Below, piece after piece: positions 33,096 through 41,866 of a DNA stretch of 64,000 bases. This stretch comes from Oceanospirillum sp048270425 (GTDB lineage Bacteria > Pseudomonadota > Gammaproteobacteria > Pseudomonadales > Halomonadaceae): positions 51,954 through 115,953 of the forward strand of contig JBLWSY010000013.1 in assembly GCA_048270425.1 (NCBI GenBank), given 5' to 3'. The notes under the pieces were generated by a model. That model did no database searches. It had not been told where the DNA came from and worked only from the letters and a program-made list of their open reading frames with translations. A program made the translations under genes and the position numbers. Within the stretch, counting starts at the first letter, position 1. Every line of letters starts with the position of its first letter.

Positions 33096-34118
33096 ATGAG
33101 TGATCAGCCTGAAATAGCGGTAGATTGGCAAAGTCAGATACTGAGGGATGCCGCGATAGCGCTGTTCAAAACTGAACGTATCCGTCGTGATGTTTATACC
33201 TGGCCGCTGATCAGTGAACTGCTGGATCTGGAATGGATCAGTCAGACTGATGGCACTGAGCACTACTCCCTGACAGTAAAAGGTCGCCATCAGTATCCCA
33301 AATTATTAGATCAGAATTTGCCGCAATGGCAGGAGTTAGCGCTGTCCGGTATGAATATGCAGGATGAGGAGCGCGATGCTTTTATGCGTCGTCTTGAGTT
33401 TATTCGGGCTAATACCCGTTTCGACCTGCCGGTATGGATCAACCGTAAGAGCTTTAACACACTCTATGGCGGGGATGAACAAGCGGATATTTCTGATGAC
33501 CTTCAGGCATTACTGCCAAAATATCGTATTAGTGAAGATGCGGTATTACGAATTCGCGGAACCACGGATATGCATCTGGTGCGCAAGATGCAGAAACCGA
33601 TCCGTTTAGGGGCAATGCTTCAGTTAATGTCTCATGCTGCTATTCCCGAGCGGGATGTGAGGGATCTGACAGAGGTTGATGGTGAACAGCCTTATATGGT
33701 GATGACAGTCGAAAATCTGTCAGTCTTTGTCGATATGGATATTCCCGATCATCTGATGCTGATCTGGGCACCACTTAATTATCCGGATCTGGCCATTAAA
33801 GTGCTGAAGATGATTCCGCAGTATGTCCCTCATATTCACTTTGGTGATCTTGATGCCAGTGGTCTGGCGTTGGCGGATCATATAGCGGGTGAAACGGGGC
33901 GTCCGGTACGTCGCTTCCTTCCGGAGTTCTGGCAGGAATATATGAACGAATATGCTCAGCCATGTGCTAATAACGCTGTTAAAGGCTGCAGCTGGCACCA
34001 GGCGATCAGTTCAAATACGCTGATTCGTAAGCTGATGCTCCGTAAGGAATGGTTGCCCCAGAGCGCTGTCCTGCTGGACCCTCGTCTGAAAAGTGAACTG
34101 TCAGCGCTCATGAATTGA
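33096..34118 (+). CDS. DUF2220/Toprim protein resembling Wadjet JetD, without JetABC
   Basis: The 340-residue protein has a C-terminal region with Toprim-like acidic motifs: the glutamate in VENLSVFVD (205-213) and the DxD of FGDLDASGLALADHIA (249-264, aspartates 251 and 253). This pattern is that of the DUF2220 domain found in JetD, the DNA-cleaving subunit of the Wadjet plasmid-defence system. The N-terminal half (about 1-110) is alpha-helical and may be a winged-helix region. No condensin-like JetA, JetB or JetC gene lies nearby, so it is an orphan. GAAGGAAGAGG before the ATG is a strong ribosome site. Base composition matches the chromosome. Confidence 0.65.
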   Translation: MSDQPEIAVDWQSQILRDAAIALFKTERIRRDVYTWPLISELLDLEWISQTDGTEHYSLTVKGRHQYPKLLDQNLPQWQELALSGMNMQDEERDAFMRRLEFIRANTRFDLPVWINRKSFNTLYGGDEQADISDDLQALLPKYRISEDAVLRIRGTTDMHLVRKMQKPIRLGAMLQLMSHAAIPERDVRDLTEVDGEQPYMVMTVENLSVFVDMDIPDHLMLIWAPLNYPDLAIKVLKMIPQYVPHIHFGDLDASGLALADHIAGETGRPVRRFLPEFWQEYMNEYAQPCANNAVKGCSWHQAISSNTLIRKLMLRKEWLPQSAVLLDPRLKSELSALMN

Positions 34119-34321
34119 GCCTTCAGCCGGTCAATCCCCGACTGAGGATCAGCGTCACCTGACCGAATTTTTTTGGAATAGCCCTCGTTTTACCTGCGGA
34201 ATCCTGAGCCTTGCCGGGATTCCGTAATCTCCCCTGGCGATAAATTGTTTTTATAAGCGAACTCCGTTACTTTCAATAAGAGGGTATCGACGGCTGTTCA
34301 GCTCAATTTTCGGAGTCGCTT

Positions 34322-35629
34322 ATGAATGATAACCAGTCCTTTACCGAGCATGCAGATGCATCGCCAGCTTCAAACCGATCCGAAGCCTGGAAGATACTGA
34401 TTGCTGATGATGATGCTGCAGTCCATCAGGTTACTAAGATGGTTATGGCGGGCTTTCAGTTTGATGACAAACCAGTGCAGTTTATAAGTGCTTTCAGTGG
34501 AAAAGAAGCTTGTCAGGTGATGGATCAGCATCCGGATATCGCGCTGGTTCTGTTGGATGTGGTCATGGAAGATGATCAGGCGGGATTAGATGTAGCCCGC
34601 TATATTCGAGAAACTCTGGGGAATCACAGTGTCCGTATTGTGATGCGAACCGGCCAGCCAGGGCAGGCGCCTGAAGAGGACGTTGTTCGTCGTTATGATA
34701 TCAACGATTACAAAGACAAAACTGAACTGACCAAAACCAAACTGGTGACGCTTTTTTTCTCTGCTTTGCGCTCTTATCGCGATATCAGTTCGGCTCCGAC
34801 TGAAACCTCTTCCGGGCACACTGTTTCCTTTATTCAAAACCCCGATGCTTTGCCTTCAGACATACTGATTTCGGGCATGGCTCACGAAATAGGTACTCCA
34901 CTGGGGGTTTGTGTCAGTAGTTTGAGTTACCTGCAGGAGCTTCTGGATGGATTGTTTGAGGCTTCTGAAAACGGGCACTTAAGTCCGGAGCAATTAAAAA
35001 CCGAATTAGCATCCAGCCGAGAAGCCGCTCAGCTGACCTGGGAAAACCTGCAACGCTCTGTGGCTCTGGTTAAAAGCTTTAAAGCGATTGCGACGGACAA
35101 ATCAACAGCCTTAGTCAGTCATTTTAATCTTGATGCTTTATTACAGGACCTTGTCCGGAGTCTGCAGCCGGAGATACGTAAAAAAGTACCCCGTGTAGAG
35201 GTCTCCTGTCCGGAAAAAATGAGTGTATCTTCCGATGCAGGGGCACTGACACAGATTTTGTCTAATCTCATTCTCAATAGCCTGAAACATGGTTTTTCTC
35301 AGGCAGAGTCTGTGGAAGAGAATTGCATTGAGATAACCGTGATGCTCTCAACCCAATCGGAATCCAAAGAATGCAGTCTGGCAAATACCAGAATGATTGA
35401 GTTGCTTTATCAGGATTCCGGTATTGGCATCCCCCCGGAGCACCGATCAAAAATTTTTGAAGCTTTTTTTACCACTCAGGCGGCAGAGGGAGGCACAGGT
35501 ATCGGTTTATCGGTTGCAAGAGAGCTGGCCCAGAAACGTTTGTCTGGCAAGCTTGAGCTTCTGGATTCCGATTCCGGTGTGTGTTTTCGGTTAGTATTTC
35601 CTCAGGATATAGCGACTCAGAGCGTGTAA
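34322..35629 (+). CDS. Receiver-histidine kinase hybrid sensor protein
   Basis: The protein (435 residues) has an N-terminal receiver domain (about 24-150; acidic pocket D30/D31, phospho-acceptor D79 in LVLLDVVMEDDQAG, conserved lysine at about 132 in NDYKDKTEL). A histidine kinase core follows: H-box histidine 188 in SGMAHEIGTPLG, an N-box (LNSLKHGFS), and G-boxes (DSGIGIPPEHRSKIFEAFF, GGTGIGLSVA). The receiver resembles that of the DUF3369-type phosphodiesterase regulators. It has no membrane helix and is probably cytoplasmic. The order, receiver first, is the reverse of common hybrid kinases. A partner regulator is not adjacent. Confidence 0.88.
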   Translation: MNDNQSFTEHADASPASNRSEAWKILIADDDAAVHQVTKMVMAGFQFDDKPVQFISAFSGKEACQVMDQHPDIALVLLDVVMEDDQAGLDVARYIRETLGNHSVRIVMRTGQPGQAPEEDVVRRYDINDYKDKTELTKTKLVTLFFSALRSYRDISSAPTETSSGHTVSFIQNPDALPSDILISGMAHEIGTPLGVCVSSLSYLQELLDGLFEASENGHLSPEQLKTELASSREAAQLTWENLQRSVALVKSFKAIATDKSTALVSHFNLDALLQDLVRSLQPEIRKKVPRVEVSCPEKMSVSSDAGALTQILSNLILNSLKHGFSQAESVEENCIEITVMLSTQSESKECSLANTRMIELLYQDSGIGIPPEHRSKIFEAFFTTQAAEGGTGIGLSVARELAQKRLSGKLELLDSDSGVCFRLVFPQDIATQSV

Positions 35630-35738
35630 ATCGTACGGACAAGGAATAAGGTTCGTTGCTCTATGTAGACTAAAGGATTAGACAAGCTGGTCGGGCTGTG
35701 ATTATCTATGTAACCCCCGAGGCGAGGAGCAAGTGTCG

Positions 35739-36431
35739 ATGAAAGTTTCCAAAGAGATCACTTGGTATAAATCCGGCCTGGACCAAAAGCCGGTGAATTT
35801 ATCGGTTTCGCATCGGAAAGGCCAAAGAACCCCTTCCACGACAACAGCCGTTTCTGCGGATGAGGCTTCTTCATCCCCCTCGTTGACTCCATACTATTTT
35901 GCCTGCTCAGCCGTTGGATTAATGCTCTATGGTATCTTTACGTTTTTTCAGGGCGTGTCCGGCCTCAATGGTTTACAGACATTGATGTCGGATGAGTGCC
36001 ATTACTTAAGTCATCTGGGTTTGGCGGGACAGTATCAACAACAAAAAGATGGTTCAGTGAGCTGTCAGAGTCAGGTCCGGTACCTGGGGGCGAACAATCA
36101 GCATATGCTACGTTATATGGCCCGGGGACATGAAGGTACCATTGAGGAGATGCGTGTGAGCCTGCGGTTGGGGCAATACGGTCAGGCTGGAGCGGTGGAT
36201 GAACTGATACGCTTTGGCCAGAGCTTATCATTGCCGGTCCTGGGGCATACCATGCCTGCTGAGGTTGGTCAGTATCTCCGCGATGGCCACGTCGGGCACT
36301 GGGACTTTTCCCGTGCGAGCCTCTACATAGAGCGCCATCATTATCCGGTTCAGCGAGCAACCGTGTCAGCCATAGAGGTACGGGACTTCGAAGATGTTGA
36401 GCTGGTCTTTCGTAAAAACCGCATTCACTAA
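35739..36431 (+). CDS. Hypothetical protein with one membrane helix
   Basis: I do not recognise this protein. From ATG 35739 (GAGGAG at 35724-35729) it has 230 residues. The N-terminal 45 are hydrophilic and serine/threonine-rich, then comes one hydrophobic segment (YYFACSAVGLMLYGIFTFFQ, about 51-70). A 160-residue domain follows with two cysteines (about 86 and 106) that could form a disulphide if periplasmic. It may be a type II membrane protein. It sits between the receiver-kinase gene and a convergent HDOD gene, suggesting signalling, but nothing in the sequence shows its role. Confidence 0.7.
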   Translation: MKVSKEITWYKSGLDQKPVNLSVSHRKGQRTPSTTTAVSADEASSSPSLTPYYFACSAVGLMLYGIFTFFQGVSGLNGLQTLMSDECHYLSHLGLAGQYQQQKDGSVSCQSQVRYLGANNQHMLRYMARGHEGTIEEMRVSLRLGQYGQAGAVDELIRFGQSLSLPVLGHTMPAEVGQYLRDGHVGHWDFSRASLYIERHHYPVQRATVSAIEVRDFEDVELVFRKNRIH

Positions 36432-36500
36432 CGCCCTGATAATCAAGACCTATGACTGCCGTTTAGCGTAAGCAGGATAACAGTAGGGGGCTTTGCTATA

Positions 36501-38240
36501 TCAGGTAAGCGGTGGTTGCTGCCGGTGTTCTTTTTCTTTCTGATCTGCCAGCGTACCCATGCCATGGCTGATCGCCTGTGCTAACGCTCTGAAGGTGGCG
36601 TAGTAAGTATCAGACAGACATTTTCCTGAACCTTGGGTGTCCGCATACAAAATCCCTGACACCTTTCCCCTGAGCATAATACTTGAAAGCACAAACTCTT
36701 CCGGATTGTTCAGATGTTGCCATAGCCCTTCGGGTAGTTCAGAGATATAGCGTGTCAGGTTCTCCTTCTTAACCCAAAGCGCCGCCTGTTTTTTCAGCAG
36801 TTTGCCAAAAAGGTGGTGGCTATCGGCCGTCAGCGTCATTGCGCCGAACGGGGTGTTATCAGTGAACCCCTTGGCATAAACGCCTTTTACGCTGCCATGG
36901 CTTCGGGACTTCATAAACAAAATACAGCGGGTCAGCCCCAGATCGAAATGAAGCACCTGGCTGGCACCATCCATCATCTGATGAATAGAGAATACCTGTT
37001 GCTGTTTGACGGTTTGCAGGTAATAAAGTTTGAAAAGAGCTGTCTGTACGGCTTGGTTCTTATCCGCAGCGGGTGCAGTTTTTGTAGCTCCTGCTGACGG
37101 TTGTTCCGGCTTTTGTCTGCTCTTTTGATTTACCGGTTTGACAGGCTCATGTGCACCACGAACCGGTTTTAGTTCGGCCCGGATCCGGTTATCACTGGAG
37201 AGGTCTTTATAGCGTTTTGCTTTTTTCGGAGCTTCTGTCCGGATTTTTTTCAGCACAGAGCGTTTAGGCAGTGGCGGATGTAGCAGCTTAATGGCAGGTA
37301 GCCAAATACCTTCAATCTTATGACTGACAGAGCAAAGCACGGCATTTCTGTGCAGAAAGGGAATCACATTATCAAGATGCTGATGCAGATAAGTTGCGAT
37401 CATCCGCTCTACCCGCTCTGTTTTTGGACTAAACCAGTTAACAGAAGTATTGAGAGCCAGCCAATGCGCAAGAACCGATGCTGTCCAGGGTGTTTGCAGA
37501 AAAAGACCGACATCCCGTGATACTTCCGGTGCGATCTCCTTTCGCCACGCGCATTTGGCTATTTTTCCCAGTAGCGATGGCTTAGCGCCCAGAAGCTGAT
37601 TCAGATTTGCCTGTGTGTATTCGCTCAGATACCAATCTTTGAGCATAGCACGGGTTAGCTGTTGCGTTGTGCAGCCGAGCAGATCCTGCTCAACCCGGAT
37701 TCGGCTCTCACCGGTTTGGATCCGTTTTTCGATAGCATGATAGGTTTTTGGTGACGCCAGAGACAGCAGCCAGAATACAGAGCTTAAACGCAGGGAGATC
37801 CAGTAGTTACCCTCACCGGTGCCCGGATCCTTTCGTTCGGCAATCTGATAAGCCTGAGTCGCCGCGTGAAGACTGGTATTTAACGCCTGTAAAAAAGCTT
37901 TATGGGCTGTTTTCGAGGCATCAAAGCGGATGTACTTTACCTTAGTCAGCATGGGGCGCAGTTTATCCATGCCGAGCAGAGAGAGTGCATGAGGCAGTGA
38001 AAGTACATCATTTTCCGGGTTGGTTCTCAGCTGACTCGCCTTCGCTATCAGCTGGAAGGAGAGCACCGGATCATCGGTAATAACTTGCTCGAGGTCCCGC
38101 AGCGAAGTATCGGGATCTTTCAGCATTTTGATCAGGCGGGCACCGGTATCGGCCAATGCTGGCAGCGATACTTTTAACAGCTCTTTTCGCCAGTGATTAA
38201 GTCCTGTGGCTGAAGGTGTGCTTGCGGTTTTTGCTGACAT
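36501..38240 (-). CDS. HDOD-domain protein with C-terminal GAF-like region
   Basis: This is a 579-residue cytoplasmic protein. Residues about 20-210 form an HDOD domain (LPALADTGARLIKMLKDPDT, then VITDDPVLSFQLIAKASQL and SLPHALSLLGMDKLRPML). HDOD domains lack the metal residues of HD phosphodiesterases and act in signalling. A basic, low-complexity linker (about 320-385, K/R/P-rich) leads to a C-terminal segment of about 170 residues that looks GAF-like (SIHQMMDGASQVLHFDLGLT). Output and ligand are unknown. It is monocistronic and convergent with the hypothetical protein gene. Confidence 0.82.
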   Translation of the reverse strand: MSAKTASTPSATGLNHWRKELLKVSLPALADTGARLIKMLKDPDTSLRDLEQVITDDPVLSFQLIAKASQLRTNPENDVLSLPHALSLLGMDKLRPMLTKVKYIRFDASKTAHKAFLQALNTSLHAATQAYQIAERKDPGTGEGNYWISLRLSSVFWLLSLASPKTYHAIEKRIQTGESRIRVEQDLLGCTTQQLTRAMLKDWYLSEYTQANLNQLLGAKPSLLGKIAKCAWRKEIAPEVSRDVGLFLQTPWTASVLAHWLALNTSVNWFSPKTERVERMIATYLHQHLDNVIPFLHRNAVLCSVSHKIEGIWLPAIKLLHPPLPKRSVLKKIRTEAPKKAKRYKDLSSDNRIRAELKPVRGAHEPVKPVNQKSRQKPEQPSAGATKTAPAADKNQAVQTALFKLYYLQTVKQQQVFSIHQMMDGASQVLHFDLGLTRCILFMKSRSHGSVKGVYAKGFTDNTPFGAMTLTADSHHLFGKLLKKQAALWVKKENLTRYISELPEGLWQHLNNPEEFVLSSIMLRGKVSGILYADTQGSGKCLSDTYYATFRALAQAISHGMGTLADQKEKEHRQQPPLT

Positions 38241-38394
38241 GAAGTTACCCAGAGTTCTGATGCATTGAACCGATTAGTGCCTGACAAATACAGACAGTTG
38301 TCAGCATTGTAACTCAGATATCTGAAGGTTTGTTTATCTGGGCAGGCTTTTTATTTGCCGGGAGAAAAGGCGCGGTGTTAATGACGGGCAGAAA

Positions 38395-38424
38395 CAACAA
38401 AGGGCCTGAAAAGGCCCTTTGTTG
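38395..38424 (-). terminator. putP terminator
   Basis: A perfect 12-bp stem CAACAAAGGGCC (38395-38406) / GGCCCTTTGTTG (38413-38424) with a 6-base loop lies 30 bases after the putP stop. On the minus strand it is followed by a short T-rich tail. Confidence 0.7.
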
Positions 38425-38453
38425 AAGGTTACGCAGCTTGCGAACTGATCGGG

Positions 38454-39929
38454 TTAGCGGTTAGCGACCTGATCAAATTCTGCCTGAATTTCCTTAGATG
38501 GCTCAGGAGTTACCAGACTTACCACGTAGATCGCAATCCAGGCCAGAACGAAGCCCGGTACGATTTCGTAGATGTCGAAGATGCCACCAGTCAGCTGTTT
38601 CCAGACTACAACGGTCACACCACCAACAACGATACCGGCCAGTGCGCCCATCATGTTCATGCGCTTCCAGAACAGAGCCAGAATCAGGGTCGGACCAAAT
38701 GCTGCACCGAAACCAGCCCATGCGTAAGATACCAGACCCAGTACAGAAGAGTCAGGATCACGAGCCAGCAGCAAAGCGATTACCGCAATGCCTACTACCG
38801 CGATACGACCAACCATAACCAGTTCTTTCTGAGTCGCATCTTTGCGGAACAGAGACTTGTAGAAGTCTTCAGTCAGAGCTGAAGAAGATACCAGCAGCTG
38901 GGAATCCGCAGTGGACATTACTGCCGCCAGGATCGCTGCCAGCAAAATACCGGCTACAACAGGGTGGAACAGAGCGTTCACCAGTACCATAAAGACAGTC
39001 TCGCCATCGGCCAGACCCGTTTCCAGGTAGCTGATTGCGCCAAAACCAACGAAACATGCACCCAGCAGGCTGATTGCAGTCCAGCTGGTCGCAATGCGAC
39101 GTGCAGTCGGGATGTCTGCTTCGCTGCGGATAGCAGCAAAACGCGCCAGAATGTGTGGCTGACCAAAGTAACCCAGGCCCCATGCAACCAGAGAGATGAT
39201 TGCAACAGCACCCAGAGATTCACCATTGGTGCCGGAGAACAGCGTCAGTAGTTCAGGGTTCTTCGCTTCCATCGCAGCAAAAGTACCGGATACACCGCCA
39301 GTTTCACCCAGCAGGATCACAGGAACGATTACCAGCGCAGCACACATCATCAGGCCCTGTACCAGGTCAGTCCAGGATACCGCCAGGAAACCCCCGAAGA
39401 AGGTGTAGGTGATAACGGCCAGAGTACCGACCAGAACTGCAGTGAAGTAATCCATGCCGAATACGGTCGCGAACAGCTTACCGCCAGCAACCAGACCGGA
39501 ACTGGTGTAGAACAGGAAGAACAGCAGGATGAAGAATGCAGAGATAACACGCAGCAGGTGAGAGTTATCACGGAAACGCTTCTCAAAGAACTCTGGCAGT
39601 GTCAGGGAGTCGCTAGCCAGTTGGCTGTACACGCGCAGACGGCCTGCAACGATCAGCCAGTTCAGCCAGGTACCCACCAGCAGACCGCCAGCCAGCCAGA
39701 AGGCTTCAAAACCAGCTGCCAGAGCATAGCCCGGCAGACCCAGCAGCAGCCAGCCACTCATGTCAGAAGCCCCTGCGGACAGCGCTGAAGGCCAAGGGCC
39801 TAAGCTACGGCCACCCAGAATATAATCGGAAAGATCTTGTGTTTTGCGGTAGGCGTAGATACCGATCCCTAGCATCAGGGCGATATAGACAACAAAGGTC
39901 CAGCCAACAATCGCGTTAGTTTCTACCAT
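38454..39929 (-). CDS. putP: Sodium/proline symporter
   Basis: PutP imports proline with Na+ for use as nutrient or compatible solute. This is a 491-residue SSS-family protein with about 13 helices. The N-terminus is VGWTFVVYIALMLGIGIYAY. The family signature stretch GGRSLGPWPSALSAGASDMSGWLLLGLPG (about 40-68) includes the Na+-site region. The helix AILAAVMSTADSQLLVSSSALTEDF (about 330-355) carries the conserved serine/threonine sodium ligands. putA is not adjacent. An AraC-family regulator lies upstream on the same strand, and the 394-base space between them is packed with repeats, so controlled expression is likely. Confidence 0.95.
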   Translation of the reverse strand: MVETNAIVGWTFVVYIALMLGIGIYAYRKTQDLSDYILGGRSLGPWPSALSAGASDMSGWLLLGLPGYALAAGFEAFWLAGGLLVGTWLNWLIVAGRLRVYSQLASDSLTLPEFFEKRFRDNSHLLRVISAFFILLFFLFYTSSGLVAGGKLFATVFGMDYFTAVLVGTLAVITYTFFGGFLAVSWTDLVQGLMMCAALVIVPVILLGETGGVSGTFAAMEAKNPELLTLFSGTNGESLGAVAIISLVAWGLGYFGQPHILARFAAIRSEADIPTARRIATSWTAISLLGACFVGFGAISYLETGLADGETVFMVLVNALFHPVVAGILLAAILAAVMSTADSQLLVSSSALTEDFYKSLFRKDATQKELVMVGRIAVVGIAVIALLLARDPDSSVLGLVSYAWAGFGAAFGPTLILALFWKRMNMMGALAGIVVGGVTVVVWKQLTGGIFDIYEIVPGFVLAWIAIYVVSLVTPEPSKEIQAEFDQVANR

Positions 39930-40026
39930 GGTAGTTTACCTTTATGTGCAGACTCTTTAGTTATTTTTATGGGCACACCGGATGGTGTTTAGACTGCCTC
40001 TACTTACGGAGGCTTATACCCAACGG

Positions 40027-40086
40027 GCTACATTGGACAGAATTGGGTTTGAGCAAGGTGCTAAACCGAATTCAATGCAATGTAGC
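40027..40086. promoter_or_regulatory. 60-base imperfect inverted repeat upstream of putP
   Basis: GCTACATTG (40027-40035) pairs perfectly with CAATGTAGC (40078-40086). Inside it GAATT/AATTC, GGTTT/AAACC and AGC/GCT continue the helix with small mismatches, about 22 base pairs in all. Neither side has a U-run, so it is not a standard terminator. It would sit in the putP mRNA leader or act as a double-stranded operator. Confidence 0.6.
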
Positions 40087-40231
40087 AGAACATTTTCTAA
40101 GCAATATCTACAGAGGGTAGATGATTACTTCTGTTCTTGCCTCTCTCGAGGCAGTTACTTCCTGTGGGTGTCGTTTTCCCTGCGTGCAATTGGGGTAAAA
40201 TCGACGTAGCGCGGAGGTACAAAGATCCACG

Positions 40232-40255
40232 CTGATCTCACTTTATTGAGATAAG
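40232..40255. promoter_or_regulatory. Palindromic operator candidate upstream of putP
   Basis: CT-G-ATCTCA, six bases, TGAGAT-A-AG (40232-40255) is a near-perfect 24-base palindrome with 6-bp core arms. It lies 12 bases from the tandem repeat next to the AraC gene. The binding protein is unknown. Confidence 0.45.
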
Positions 40256-40266
40256 AGGTGTGCTTC

Positions 40267-40304
40267 TTGCAAAAAACTGTGATTTTTTTGCAAAAAACTC
40301 TGAT
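40267..40304. promoter_or_regulatory. Tandem 17-bp direct repeat with 21-bp period, AraC-type site
   Basis: TTGCAAAAAACTGTGAT (40267-40283) and TTGCAAAAAACTCTGAT (40288-40304) differ at one base and are separated by TTTT. Two 17-bp half-sites with a 4-bp spacer match the geometry of classic AraC half-sites. They lie 20 bases beyond the stop of an AraC-family gene and upstream of putP, its likely target. Confidence 0.6.
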
Positions 40305-40323
40305 GTTCAACATTGGAGAGAAA

Positions 40324-41091
40324 TTAGTGCTTTTGGCGGAATTGCCCTGGGGTTAGTTGATAATACCGCTTAAAGGCATTTCCCAGGGCGCTTTGACTGG
40401 TAAAGCCGGTTTGTTCGGCAATATCATTTAGTGGTGATTGAGACTGGCGCAGCAGACGTGCGGCTTCTTTTAAGCGGGCCTGAATCAGATATTGGTGCGG
40501 GGTGATACCAACCACATTTCGGAACATGATATGAAAATGGCTTTCACTCATGCAGGCAACATCGGCCAGTTGAGCAACAGAGATTTTTTCCGCCAGATGA
40601 TCGGCTATATATTGATCAAGCAAATCCAGTTTGAGAGTTACTCGGTCAATCTGCTTGAGGGGAGCTTCCTGCTGGAAGATGCGCTGGTGCAGCCGGTGCA
40701 GAAAGGCAAACGCCAGGAAGTCAGCGGTACCGGGATCATCACCGAAAAGTTCGATCTCTTTCAGCATAAAGGAGAGAAAAAGTTTCAGGTTGCTGTCGAT
40801 CGTAAAATAGCCGGGAGTATCAAATAAACGACTGAGGTCGATCACACTACTTTGCAGCAGAGGATGCCGGTAGGGGAGGTCGATAATCAGATGATTATTG
40901 GCGCCTATGCCTTCGTAGTAATGGGTATGCTCTGAGGGGACAAGGCAGCCTTGCCAAGGGGTAACGATGCCCTGGTTACCTTCGATCTCAAATTCTGCTT
41001 TGCCGGAAAGAGCAACAACCAATTGATGAAACTCATGGTCGTGGCTCAGGCAGCTATTGGGGAGTCGGTTTACGCGGATCGCCGTATTCAT
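40324..41091 (-). CDS. AraC-family transcriptional regulator
   Basis: This 255-residue regulator has an N-terminal cupin-like sensor (about 10-90: SHDHEFHQLVVALSGKAEFEI, histidine-rich) and a C-terminal double helix-turn-helix (about 155-255). The latter shows ISVAQLADVACMSESHFHIM, then GITPHQYLIQARLKEAARLL and LNDIAEQTGFTSQSALGNAF. It lies directly upstream of putP on the same strand with AraC-style direct repeats between them. In Pseudomonas the AraC-family protein PruR activates proline utilisation genes; this protein may have the same job, but that is inference from position. Confidence 0.88.
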   Translation of the reverse strand: MNTAIRVNRLPNSCLSHDHEFHQLVVALSGKAEFEIEGNQGIVTPWQGCLVPSEHTHYYEGIGANNHLIIDLPYRHPLLQSSVIDLSRLFDTPGYFTIDSNLKLFLSFMLKEIELFGDDPGTADFLAFAFLHRLHQRIFQQEAPLKQIDRVTLKLDLLDQYIADHLAEKISVAQLADVACMSESHFHIMFRNVVGITPHQYLIQARLKEAARLLRQSQSPLNDIAEQTGFTSQSALGNAFKRYYQLTPGQFRQKH

Positions 41092-41283
41092 GGGTCGCCT
41101 CTTGGACCGATTTCAGATAACACACCAATTGATCACGAATGCTGGACTGAAATTAACGTCGGGCATCGTGTCCGGAAATACCCTTACTGAGCGGCTATTG
41201 TACGACTTTGGTTTAGCGGGTAAAGGTTTTTTTTGTGAGTGATTCTCATTTGTCGAAAGCCTGACGAATAAAGCGCTATCAAT

Positions 41284-41646
41284 TCAGGCGGTTATCGAAT
41301 CCTGCTCTCTGAGCTGGTTTAGCTCCTCTTCGATCATTTTCAGTCCCTGGCGGGAAAACATCAGCTCAGGTTTACCCAGGTGTGCGGAACGATTCAGATA
41401 GTGCTTTTCTTCTATATCCAGGCAGCGCTGGCGAACCGCTTCCAGCCTCAGGTCGTGACGAACCGGAACATGCATAATCGAGCTCCACTGGTCGTAATCC
41501 GCCTGTCCTGTAATGGTCAGGTTCATCACCCAGGCAAAGTCTCTTTCAGTGGCATGAAATTTAGGTTCATGGCGAAAACTTGCCAGCCAAAGGCTGAGTG
41601 AAATAATCAGAAATGCCAGAAGTACGGTGATCAGAAAAAGGTACAT
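41284..41646 (-). CDS. Hypothetical membrane-anchored protein
   Basis: I do not recognise this protein. From ATG 41646 (GGGGAGGAAG upstream) it has 120 residues: an N-terminal hydrophobic anchor (YLFLITVLLAFLIISLSLWL, about 2-21) followed by a charged soluble domain. The latter has WVMNLTITGQADYDQWSSIM near 40-60 and a C-terminal helix rich in E, Q and R. A GTG 12 codons upstream is possible but lacks a ribosome site. A TATACT at the expected -10 distance upstream suggests a promoter. It is divergent from prkA and has no operon partner. Confidence 0.7.
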   Translation of the reverse strand: MYLFLITVLLAFLIISLSLWLASFRHEPKFHATERDFAWVMNLTITGQADYDQWSSIMHVPVRHDLRLEAVRQRCLDIEEKHYLNRSAHLGKPELMFSRQGLKMIEEELNQLREQDSITA

Positions 41647-41823
41647 GCAACACTTCCTCCCCTTGTCTCTCTTTATATCCACAGTATAGAAGCCGGTTTA
41701 CAGACTAACAGTAATCCTATAGATCGACCGATCGCATTCCGATCACTTTTGACAGATGAATGTTTGGATGGTTTTCGGTTTTTGTTAAAGATGATTCAAA
41801 AAAGAATCTAATTTCTCCCGTAA

Positions 41824-41866
41824 TTGGCAATGGGCATTTGACAGTTGGCAATATCAACTATGCTGT
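41824..41866 (+). promoter_or_regulatory. Direct repeats and candidate promoter upstream of prkA
   Basis: TTGGCAAT occurs at 41824-41831 and 41845-41852, a 21-base period (two helical turns). Between them is TTGACA (41838-41843), with TATGCT (41859-41864) 15 bases downstream. A regulator bound to the repeats would cover the -35. The 358-base gap 41683-42040 also holds an ACCGGTTT/AAACCGGT inverted repeat (41874-41881, 41909-41916) and no gene. Confidence 0.35.

Noticed and set aside
33096..34118. A Wadjet defence system
   Set aside because: No JetA, JetB or JetC gene on either side; reported only as an orphan DUF2220 protein.
39982..40209. 75-codon plus-strand frame in the putP upstream region
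   Set aside because: It runs through the large inverted repeat, has no ribosome site and no family features.
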